A stretch of 64,000 nucleotides of DNA. It comes from Hyaloperonospora brassicae (taxonomy: Eukaryota; Oomycota; Peronosporomycetes; Peronosporales; Peronosporaceae). Below are positions 22,844 to 31,395 of this stretch, piece after piece. Below the pieces are notes generated by a model. It was not told where the DNA came from, did not search any database, and worked only from the letters and a program-made list of their open reading frames with translations. How positions within the stretch are numbered: the first letter of the stretch is position 1; every line of letters starts with the position of its first letter. The translations under genes were made by a program, and so were the position numbers. The stretch spans positions 62,001 through 126,000 of the forward strand of contig CANTFL010000553.1 of NCBI GenBank assembly GCA_947650285.1, given 5' to 3'.

Positions 22844-23124
22844 ACCGAGACGGGTACTGACTCAATTGAGCTTGCCGAAGCCGCTGCAATTGGAGAGACG
22901 GCTGTCTCTGCCGATGCGTCTGACGTTGCTAGAGAGGCTATAGCTGTGACGCTTACTGCGCAAACGGAAGCCGTTGCCGAGTCTATGACGGTTGTAGAGA
23001 AGGAGAAGCCGAACGTTGGCGCTACATTGGAGGGCGCTGTCGATGTACAGGAGGCCAACGTCGAACAAGTGGATACCGATGACAAACCCGCATCTACTTC
23101 CATCACGGAGACGAAGAGCAGCTA
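22844..23124 (+). pseudogene. Acidic Ala/Val-rich ORF end inside TA element
   Basis: A plus-strand frame open for about 93 codons ends in TAA at 23122-23124. It is rich in Ala, Glu, Val and Thr (IELAEAAAIGETAVSADASD; VDVQEANVEQVDTDDKPAS) and has no ATG near its left end. It starts almost at the inner edge of the TIR. The bias makes it look translated once, but the opposite strand is also open (22819-23106), and no family is recognised. Confidence 0.4.
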
Positions 23125-24760
23125 AGGTTTGAGTGGAGAAAACGGCTACATTTCCACATGAACGTACTGTCTCCAGCTAAGTACAAACGCCGCTGACCAT
23201 CACACGCAGGACCAAAGTGTACATTTTTCTCACGATGAAGTTTTAGCCGCTTTCTGGTGAGGCAAAGATCACTGCTACCACAACGTGGATACGGAAGTAG
23301 GAACTGTCGTTCGTGTATACAGTAGATCAATATCATCGTACCCGATACGCTTTTTGATACGAGGCGAAGTAAGATACGTTGCTGACATCTCGAACTTTGC
23401 TTTGATCTGCACGGTCAGCTCTGTGCCCTTGTCTCTGTATGATCGATCGACACTGGGTACTTCGTGACTTGGAACATAACCTCGTCAAGCGTAAACGCCA
23501 CGATACAAAGATTCATTCGAGGACAGTTGATCACAACTGATATCCTTGCTGCCTCTCTATTGTCCGTGCTACCCGTATGTTCCTCATGAGACGTTCATTT
23601 CGGCGGCACAAGTACAGCAAGTGACTGTGGATATGTGGAGATAAGCGCGTATGAGCTGCTCGGTAAGGTGTGTCAGCGAGCGTTTTGCTGCATTCTTTGC
23701 TGCTACAACGATAAGGCTCACGAGGTCTTCGGACCGTCAAGTTGAAAATGCAAGGCGTTCCTTCATGCAGAACTCCGCCTCTGGTCCGAGACCTTGTCTA
23801 CATGGATAGACAAATACTGTAGCACGTGCAGAAAACTGATCTTGAGGTCGAGTCAGTATCTCGCAGTAAAAAGATGACGTCGAATATACATGCACATGAA
23901 CTGACACTGTCGCTTACTTGTTCACATGCTGCAAATTGACAACTAATTAGCTGGAATGCAGGAACCAGTTCCTTCTCGAGGTGGTCAGCATGCACTTGAC
24001 CGGATCACCAGTCTCTGCTTGCATTTGTTGCACTCGTATCCAAAACGTCTGAGCTGAGATGTCGTCACACAAATTCTCTCAGTCTCTGTCTCTGTCTCTC
24101 AATGACTACACCACGTAGCTGTCAACATACGCAGTGCATGTGCTGCTATGTGTATTGTATACACTACAGAGTAATTGATCTGTACGAGAGTCGCTACTAC
24201 CTGCAGACAAAGCGATCGCATTCGATGGCCATTTCCGTCCATCTTCACCTGTGTGACCTTACCACGAACGGCTCAGTCGCTGCAGTGCTGTCGCAATCGA
24301 AGCAGTTGACGTTGCCATGAGCTTTGTATTTTGTTAATAGATGCAGTGGACGTCGCTCGGTCCGTTACAGCTCAACTCTTGTGCGCATTGAACCTGTCGC
24401 GCACATTTTGCATGTTTCCACTTCGATTGCTACACACTGTCACAAGTCCTGCTGTGTGTTCTCGTTTATTCTTCTGATTACGTTCTACAACTCGTTTCGT
24501 CTCGTGTCATCCAGAATTTAAATCACTGCGCGCATGGACAGAGGCCATCTAAACACGTGCAAAAAGACTCGCAAAGCTCAGATCGACTTCTTGACCACCG
24601 CATTTGTTACTTCAGACGGCACGGTGGCGTCGGATGCTTGTAGTGTGCTTTATATGCTCGTCTTGTTAGGCTTTTTGCCCGCGCATGACCGATATATGCG
24701 CCTCGAGCCACGCGCCCTATCGTTGCCAGAACAAGGTTATCGATACTGACATTTGTGAAT
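23125..24760 (-). pseudogene. Unrecognised minus-strand coding remnant in TA element
   Basis: Minus-strand frames link up with shifts: a frame around 23995-23798, a frame at 23740-23531 (DTPYRAAHTRLSPHIHSH), then an open stretch near 23460-23280 (YRDKGTELTVQIKAKFEMSA, SPRIKKRIGYDDIDLLY), and finally CGSSDLCLTRKRLKLHREKN at 23.25 kb. This could be a decayed transposase or a captured gene. I see no DDE triad or zinc finger that decides it. A 71-codon plus frame at 24534-24749 is also open. Confidence 0.4.
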
Positions 24761-24874
24761 AGATACAGGCGTGAGTAGTATCTTATGTATATCTTACGTA
24801 TTACTTGCCAATTAATGGCCTGGATTATTGAGTAATACCTTTGTCAGAAATCAAATCTTATAACAAATAGGAAT

Positions 24875-24941
24875 TTTATATGTAAGATTTTGAAGGAAGG
24901 GTGTGAATCTAAGGAGAAGGGGTGTGAATTTAGCAATTTCC
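24875..24941 (-). repeat. Right terminal inverted repeat
   Basis: Inverted complement of 22771-22836, with the same two CACACCC words, and followed by the TA duplication and an A-rich flank. Confidence 0.9.
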
Positions 24942-24943
24942 TA

Positions 24944-25820
24944 AAAATATTTCTGCAATCTAGCGTCGGAAAAATTATATTTATGTGCTCTTCGAATGTG
25001 TATTATCGGTTGTATAGGTAGATACGTTCGTGTAGAATCATTTCTTATGTGATCATCGGGTGTGCATTTTTCTATGGTGTGTTAAAAATTAGCATTTATA
25101 TCTTGTGATTGGTTTCCCTTCTGTAATTAGCTGATTTTTTCTCCAGCCATGAAAAATACAAGCAAGAATGATTTTTTTGCTCCTATATGTTCGCGCGACA
25201 CCCAGCCATTTATGGCTGATATCAAGGTTTATTCTAATTTCGTTGATATATGTGTTGCCAACTTTTCCCAAATTGTCCAAGTAAGTATTACCTGCGCGAT
25301 ATATATATTTTAAAAGTATCCGCTCAAGATAATAATTTGGAAGCCATTTATTTGGGCAGTTTTTACGTTGACATACAAATTACGATAAAGCAAAATGGGG
25401 TTACCTCGTTACATCCGTACTACTGTTTGGGCGTTGAGTTTATAGCACACTCTCTGCTCAATGATTGAGTGGCTAATCAGCTTCCACGTTAGTTTTGGTC
25501 AATCGTGTCATATTGCGAGCGTAGTCATTCTACTTGAATGCCTAGCGCGTACGACACCGGCGCACCAAATGCTAACACTTTCCGTCTAGTTTCTTATCGA
25601 AAGGTCAGGCAACAAGCGGAGGAATTACCAAAAGGTTGTGGTTAGGCAAACTATATCTTACGTTACTTCTACGAAGCTACGAAAAAGACCATGTATAGCT
25701 AATACCTTCACTGACTGTTCTCCCACGTGCTGCAAGAGGACCTGACGTGCGCTGCGTTTGGCTCGTCGTGTAGATAGTCAACCTCTCGCTCCGGCAACGC
25801 TCAAATCGTTCACTCGTATA
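24944..25820. other. AT-rich intergenic sequence
   Basis: No frame longer than 72 codons and no repeat or RNA signal is seen. It contains the downstream flank of the effector-like gene. Confidence 0.4.
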
Positions 25821-26686
25821 TTAGGTTCTCCGTCCCAGCCCTACTTCGTGCGAGTATATACTCTTATACATGGCCGTCACGACTTCATGTAGATCCTTGT
25901 ATTTCTGACTCGTGTAGCCATACTCTCTGTGATAGTTCGTAACATAGTTTTTTAGGAAATCGACGACGTCTGAAAGTTCGCTCATCTTGTCACGCCCATG
26001 GAGATCATGTTGAGTAATAAAAACGCCTTTTTCCATCCGCGTCATCTCGAGAAACTCTTCCGGTGTCACCCTCGCGTTTAGATAGACCTTGACCAGCGAC
26101 TCATCCAGTCTTTTTCTGTACATGAAGAACAGCTCCCGGTGTATGCGGTCGGCGTGAGTCTTCATGCCAGGATCTTTTCGAAGCTTAAGCAATGCGTTGA
26201 CCGCCCCTTCAATCTCGGCTTGAAGCTCTTGTCCACGAGACTCCGTGCTGACAAGAGACTCAGCCACGATCTTGTAATCCCAGACACCCTCCTCCTTCTG
26301 CATCGTCTCGGATAGGTCGCGTAGCTTGTCCTCGACCGCCTTTCCTTCGTGATTTGTTGTGAGGCGAGACTGAGAATGGCATCATCCGTTTTGAGCAGAG
26401 CTGCGACGTGATCGACCAATGCGGGGGCGGCTTCTTCGACTTGTTGCAACGATGCCACGGTCCTCTCCTCCACATCATGCTGGCCTTCATCATCGGTTTC
26501 AATTCCGGCATCGTCGTGTGACGTCCCAGTCCTTAACGTGACGGGCAGGGTCACGTTCGTGCGAGAAAGGACAGAGGGCGTGCTACCAGCAGCGCCGTTA
26601 GCCTCTTCGTCGCCAGTGATTGTTGATCCAGCAGTTTCTGCAACAAACACCGCCAGAACTGTGAGCCTGTAAATGAGCAAGCGCAT
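25821..26686 (-). pseudogene. Secreted EER-type effector-like gene with one frameshift
   Basis: The ATG at 26686 opens with a signal peptide (MRLLIYRLTVLAVFVAETAG, charged start then hydrophobic core). There is no exact RXLR, but an acidic run ends in HDVEER at residues 70-75, the dEER position of oomycete RXLR effectors. At about residue 115 (near 26340) the frame shifts; the rest stays open for about 170 codons in another frame to the stop at 25821. That part is helical and includes TPEEFLEMTRMEKG and VVDFLKNYVTNYHREY, like an LWY module of host-translocated effectors. One indel separates the halves, so it is either a recent pseudogene or a sequencing error. It stands alone between transposons, as many effectors do. 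Confidence 0.7.
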
Positions 26687-28116
26687 GATGGGACTAGCGC
26701 ACTGCTAGGCAAATTGCAGAATGAGAGACAAGTGCTGCGGTGTACTTCCGGTCGCTATTTGTGTGGACATGCCAGGAATGTTCTTTTTCGATTCTCCGTT
26801 CCCAACGAGAACTGGTCCGGCCTTATTCTGGGCGTGCACAGGATTGTCGTACGAGTGAGGGCGGATCTGCCTTTGTCAAATAAACTGGCTTCTATCCAGA
26901 TAAACAGCCGCCCGCTACCACGCACACATGTCACGTGTACATAGCTAGCTACCTGATTGATGATCCGGGCTAAACGCAGATAGGCTCATACGGTGTTCTC
27001 CAAAAGAAAGGACGACGAATTGCACTCTTTCGCGTAAGTACAAGGGGCTAAATCAATCAGAGCGGAGTCAACAATGACGCTAGACATTTATTAGTGTGCC
27101 CTATCCCAGTCACGGCAAGGTGGCCTTCAGCTCAGATGCGGCAAGATAGCCAGCAGGATAGTCGATGGGCTCCCGACCAGAAAGCTGGCAGAAGCTTGTA
27201 GCAGTGGGACTGGGACCAAACAAATCTGTTTGGCTGAAGATAGATCGGAGGTGCTGCAAAAACGGACTGCATGTACAGAGGAAGAGAATACTCGCGCACA
27301 GCAAAGCGCGGGCGCGTGTGCCTCTAAAACTGATACTGCTGGATTTGATGGGTTCTCGACCATGTTTTGCACAATTTGCATATTCCTGCTACCGGTTGAT
27401 CACGGGTTTGAGTCCCCTATCCGCTTAGAGTTTCTAACGCTAGCGGGCATCCAGTAATAGCGAGCGGAAACCGATCAGCATAAATCCATGTGTGGGGAAT
27501 GCCAAGAGTCGTACAATCATGGGTGTCACACACGTTATACTCCATTAAATTTTACGCCTGTAGTGTCCATAAAACCTCGTGATCTAGCAAACGTGCATAT
27601 ATACCTAGCGGCACCATGAGGGTGATGCGAAAACACTGTGCCAAGCTAGACGAGGTATCTCCAGCTAGACGAAGCGTACCTGACAGAACAAAAGCGGAAA
27701 AAGTGCGGCTCTCGATGTCATCGCCTAGTAGGTCACAACATGCGCGACATGACTTGACCAGCGTCGTCGGACCTATTGACACACAAAGAATGAACGACGA
27801 GAGGAGCTCCAGCAAGTCTGGTCTGAAAGTCTGGCACGGTCAGAACGATTGGCCTTACATATCTCTCATAGAATACACATCATTGAGGTGTCATATGTAT
27901 GTGCTGTAGGAGAACAAGGACAATCCACTGACCCTCTTTGTCAGTTTGGTTTGCTGGCTTTTTACCGTTCGTGAATCGAGTAGAATTTGCAGAGCTCGTG
28001 AAATCGGTCGTGTAAGGTTCTTGCGTGAGTCTATGAGAAAAGCGTGGACCTCTCTCTCTGCCTCCTTTTAGTGACTGCTCGAACAAATCGCCTGGGGTTT
28101 TGACCCCAACGCGCCG
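26687..28116. other. Unassigned sequence
   Basis: Frames of 76-100 codons occur on both strands (for instance plus 27616-27909 and minus 27880-28182), overlapping one another. None shows a signal peptide, repeat or domain I recognise. The stretch directly right of 26686 should contain the effector promoter, but no core promoter element is evident. Confidence 0.35.
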
Positions 28117-28397
28117 TAATAAAAGACTTCCAGAGGCATGCAGGCTCTCGTTTCGTTGGCATGAATGGTCCATCGTATTCATGCTGGTTTTGCTTCACTC
28201 AAACCGGCTGTCGGCTGGCGGAAAGGAAGAGTTTATTGAGATCATGCTGGTCTTGCTTCATTCATGCCGTCTGTCGTCTTGCGAAAACGGATACTCCATC
28301 AAACTTCAACCAGGCATTCTTGATTCAAGCCGTCTGTCATCCTGCGGGAAAGGGATGGTTCATCAGATTTGCACTGGTCTTGCTTAATTCGTAGCCG
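28117..28397 (+). repeat. 63-bp tandem repeat, about four copies
   Basis: Units begin near 28180, 28243, 28307 and 28370, with a weaker one before them. Shared words are ATGCTGGTYTTGCTTCA, GCCGTCTGTC and a G/A-rich stretch. In one plus frame the repeat is open and encodes a 21-residue unit (FIHAVCRLAKTDTPSNF type). Whether it was ever translated is not clear. Confidence 0.7.
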
Positions 28398-28598
28398 TTT
28401 GTGAACGACGTACAGAGTCGCCACGAAGCAGCTGATATTTATCATGCTGAGCGTCCTACGGTAGAGTCTCCGTAATTTATTAATCTCTCATTTCATAATC
28501 GCCCTTACTTAATAAAAATCTCGAGTCCCATGTTGGGCCCAGGCCATATATTAAAAACTTCCCTAATTTTAATATTTAAGCCAGAGAAAGTTTCGCCA
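28398..28598. other. Left flank of MULE
   Basis: Short AT-rich sequence without features. It ends at the 9-bp target duplication. Confidence 0.5.
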
Positions 28599-28607
28599 TA
28601 CAAATAT
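28599..28607. repeat. Target-site duplication, left
   Basis: TACAAATAT, identical to 31062-31070. A 9-bp duplication is the hallmark of Mutator-like elements. Confidence 0.9.
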
Positions 28608-28710
28608 GGCCACGACTAGGGGTGTGCCCACTTTTGCTTGGGGCACACCCCAATTTTGCATCAGGCACACCCGCCCTCCAAAATAGATAAAAAGGACTTC
28701 ACATTTTATG
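28608..28710 (+). repeat. MULE left terminal inverted repeat
   Basis: Starts GGCCACGACTAGGGGTGTGC and ends CACATTTTATG. It matches the complement of 30959-31061 at roughly 80% by eye, with both ends exact over GGCCACGACTAGGGG. Confidence 0.92.
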
Positions 28711-28764
28711 GTGCAGAATAAGTAAAATAAGTCGTCACTTACTACTGCCCGATGTGTCCCTATC

Positions 28765-28910
28765 TTGAACGGTAAATGCACTCGTGCGCGAGATTTGATC
28801 AATCCATCTTGGCCAGGGAGGTATCCGAACGGCAATGCCTGCTGGGATCTCTACTTTCTTGAAGACGGTATACAATCTCATGGTATGATGCCAAGATCTG
28901 ACCATCGACT
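28765..28910 (+). pseudogene. Possible captured fragment before the MYB region
   Basis: A plus-strand frame from 28765 reads INPSWPGRYPNGNACWDLYF, which has the spacing of the N-terminal strand of a CUB-type domain (tryptophan/proline, Y-P-N-G, then Cys-Trp). It is too short to be certain and may only be leader of the MYB gene. No other CUB motif follows. Confidence 0.25.
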
Positions 28911-30099
28911 GTGGCAACGACATCCGAGTTTTTACATGCTCACAGTCACGAGTCGTTTGCAGCCGAGCCCACAACGATTTTCACAAGTCGAGAGCGTAAA
29001 GTCATCGCGGACTTTGCTGAAGATCTCCTCATGACACACGCCGCTAACGTGGACATATTTCTGCAAGCGTGGAACAAACTTCGCGCGTGGCAGGAGGCAC
29101 GCAAGTCAAGAAAGTTTTCTATTGAACGTTCGGGTATTGCGTGCAAATTGTGGTATGACTTGCACGAGTTGCCGGCGTTACGGCTTGTCGCGTGGACGAA
29201 AGAGGAAGACAAAGCGGTTCGATGATTGGCCACGGGACAAGACGACTCGAAACTGGTGAAGAAGTGGCACGAGATTGCAAAGCGTATGCCAGTGCCGGGG
29301 AAGACCAGCAGCTCATTGTCTTACTCAGTACCAGACAGCGCTGAACGCGGGGAAAATGCGGTCACCCTTTACGTCTGAAGAAGATTAGATCCTGCGTGAA
29401 GCTGTCCCGGTCTTTGGCGAAAAGTGGAACGTGGTTGCAGATTTGATGGATGGCCGTGTGTCGGAGCAGATCCGCCATCGATGCCAGCTCTTGCTTGCAC
29501 CAGGTCCTCGGTGAGGCAAGTTTTAGTTGAGTGAGGATCGACAGCTGCTGCTCGCACTTCGTGCATACGTGCCAAAAGGTAGTGAGTCCAATAAGGATCA
29601 AGTGCTGTGGAACGACATTTGTCATCATGTGCCCAGGCGAACACAGCCAGCGCTTCAGGACCGATACGTTAACTGCATCAACCCGGACTTGTCGTCCCGT
29701 AAGTTCACGAAGCAGAAAGATGAGCTCATTCTTACAAGATAGTGCGAGTGGGGCATTTAGTCGCCCAGACTCTGGCCGCGGCTTGCTGCTGAGCTAAGTG
29801 GCCGCAAGAAATCTCAACTGCGTCGACGCTGGAGACAATTGTATCCAGACGCTCATGACAAACCACGTCGCGCACTGAAAGATGCAAGCAAAAGCCGGAC
29901 AACAGTCATCTTCCGTCGCCGGTCAATACAAAAACTTGACCTTCGCTTCAGGAAGAAACACATCAAGCGTAGTACGTATAATGGTCTCACAGTGGAGCAA
30001 GTAGCAACCGAGTCGTTTCCGCGAGGTCGTGCAGCGGTAGGCTGCATAGTTTCGAAGAGTTGGAGATACGCGAGACCGAAGGCCAGGACGGGTCGATAG
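28911..30099 (+). pseudogene. Multi-repeat MYB/SANT DNA-binding protein, broken
   Basis: Several SANT-type repeats follow each other on the plus strand in shifting frames: a first repeat from about 29185 (LVAWTKEEDKAVR, stop, then LVKKWHEIAKRMPVPGKTS), a second at about 29360-29510 (PFTSEED, stop, then GEKWNVVADLMDGRVSEQIRHR), a third at 29527-29690 (LSEDRQLLLALRAY, LWNDICHHVPRRTQPALQDR), and a fourth opened by RKFTKQKDELIL and closed by WPRLAAELSGRKKSQLRRRW near 29800. The linker NCINPDLSS is typical between MYB repeats. At least four in-frame stops and several shifts rule out a working protein. Such proteins are nuclear DNA-binding regulators. The start is taken from MATTSEF at 28911 but is uncertain. 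Confidence 0.8.
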
Positions 30100-30587
30100 A
30101 GTACGGTCTGTAAGGTGGGCCAATGCAATGGACTTGAAACCGCGATACGTGCACAGTGCCTGAAGCCACCAAGAGGCCACTATGCTGCTGACCTATGTGA
30201 CGCTTTCGAGTCTCTTTTCCGTTTGCCACGCCAAGCTTCAGTGTTCGTCCGTCGCTCGCCGTAAGTTGAGACAAGCGAGAAACCTCATGCAATGCACCAC
30301 TATGATGTGCGACCTGTGACGACGGGTACCACGCAACGCAATGCTGTCGTTCGCAAGAATAGACTATTGAGGCATAAGAGGTGACATTTTGCACGCAACA
30401 GCCGGATTCGCGTGACGTCGGGAGAGGTACATGAAGACGTATGTCAAAATGCATGGACTTGGCATGTGTCCGCCGAATCAATCTCTTGAGGTACGCCAAA
30501 CAATGCATACTATGCTCCACAGGAATTTCAGCTTTTTGAATGACGTCAAATCACCGTTGCGCCGCTGCAGCATCTTCAGCACCTCCG

Positions 30588-30830
30588 CTACTCCACAAAA
30601 CCAAGTTGACCGAGAGCCAATGCGATGCCAATGATCACAACAGAAACCATCCACAGCGCGTGACTGAACCCGGACGTTCTTTTCAGCTGCAGCGGACGCT
30701 GCTTGAAAACAGCTTTGCTCTCGGCTGCCTCGGTCTTACACAGCAGACGGCCACCCCAGCGTATTTTCTCCTCCTTCTTCTGCTCTGCCACTTTTTCCTT
30801 CAGCAATGTCATGGATTTACAGATATTCAC
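30588..30830 (-). pseudogene. Membrane-anchored protein fragment inside the MULE
   Basis: An 80-codon minus-strand frame has a charged, helical N-terminal part (TLLKEKVAEQKKEEKIRW) and a single hydrophobic segment near its end (ALWMVSVVIIGIALALG), followed at once by a stop. A shift of one base continues VAEVLKMLQRRNGDLT. It faces the MYB pseudogene, so it would be a second captured piece. I do not recognise the protein. A plus-strand frame of 130 codons overlaps it (30540-30932). Confidence 0.4.
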
Positions 30831-30958
30831 ATCCGTTGGGTGGTACGTTGCAGCTCGAGTGAGCTGTTACTTAGGTTCCTCGAGGCACGGAGAAACACGT
30901 ACCGCGTGCAGTATTTGAGGAATTACAGCTAACGTCTGTGACGGGGTACGTACATAAA

Positions 30959-31061
30959 CATAAAATGTGAAATCCTTTTTATCATTTTAGGAGGGCGGAA
31001 GTGCCCGTAGCAAAAATGGGTGTGCCCCTCGCAAGAGTGAGATGTGCCCCTAGTCGTGGCC
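30959..31061 (-). repeat. MULE right terminal inverted repeat
   Basis: Inverted partner of 28608-28710; ends CCCCTAGTCGTGGCC directly before the 9-bp duplication TACAAATAT. Confidence 0.92.
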
Positions 31062-31070
31062 TACAAATAT
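31062..31070. repeat. Target-site duplication, right
   Basis: TACAAATAT, identical to 28599-28607. Confidence 0.9.
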
Positions 31071-31209
31071 TAAACTACTGACGACGGATCACTACAAAAA
31101 TCACCGAGAGTTTGTTGATTAAGGGATTTTTGCTGAAACTTTCCCACCTGGTCCTGCATCTTCTGAAGATCCCTGAGAACTCCTCTCCAGTCTCCTGCTA
31201 GGTTGTGTA

Positions 31210-31395
31210 TTCTAACAAATCCCTACACGTACCATAAGTTGTGGGACGTCACTGCTTGGCAGGACAGTGCTGGTGAACTCCGGCACACCAAAACCCGAAG
31301 GCTTTAAATTTTTACTGCAGTGACCGAATATCGAACCGATGACCTCTCGCTTTGTGCTGCGGCACCACACCACTTGAGCTACAAGCTTGTGTGCG
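31210..31395 (-). repeat. tRNA-derived SINE
   Basis: On the minus strand TAGCTCAAGTG (complement of 31372-31382) fits the pol III A box TRGYNNARNNG exactly, and GGTTCGATATTC (complement of 31326-31337) fits the B box at eight of nine core positions, about 45 bp further on. The 5' part looks like a tRNA and the body continues without one. No perfect tRNA fold is seen, so it is a SINE and not a tRNA gene. SINEs of this kind are known in Phytophthora. Confidence 0.6.

Larger units (their letters stand above)
22771..24941. mobile_element. DNA transposon with 66-bp TIRs and TA duplication
   Basis: The left end (GGGAATTGCTAAATTCACAC) and right end (complement GGAAATTGCTAAATTCACAC) are inverted repeats that continue for about 66 bp with few mismatches (22771-22836 and 24875-24941). 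TA stands on both sides (22769-22770 and 24942-24943), the target duplication of Tc1/mariner-type elements and a few others. Inside are coding remnants on both strands but no recognisable DDE transposase, so it is a dead or non-autonomous copy of an unassigned family, 2171 bp long. Confidence 0.85.
28608..31061. mobile_element. Mutator-like element carrying host gene fragments (Pack-MULE type)
   Basis: Two 103-bp inverted repeats (28608-28710 and 30959-31061) bound a 2454-bp segment flanked by a perfect 9-bp direct repeat. This is the structure of MULE transposons. Inside there is no MuDR-type transposase. Instead a plus-strand multi-repeat MYB/SANT pseudogene (28911 to about 30100) and a minus-strand membrane-protein-like fragment (30588-30830) fill the interior. 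Non-autonomous MULEs that pick up gene pieces are called Pack-MULEs in plants. The MYB part could also be a normal passenger gene of this oomycete family. Confidence 0.85.

Noticed and set aside
27165..27457. SINE-like words and overlapping 75-87-codon frames
   Set aside because: A and B boxes do not fit at the correct spacing, and the frames have no recognised content.
29987..30520. 177-codon minus-strand frame, the longest in the window
   Set aside because: It lies opposite the plus-strand MYB remnant, has Ser/His/Arg-rich shadow-type composition and no motif.
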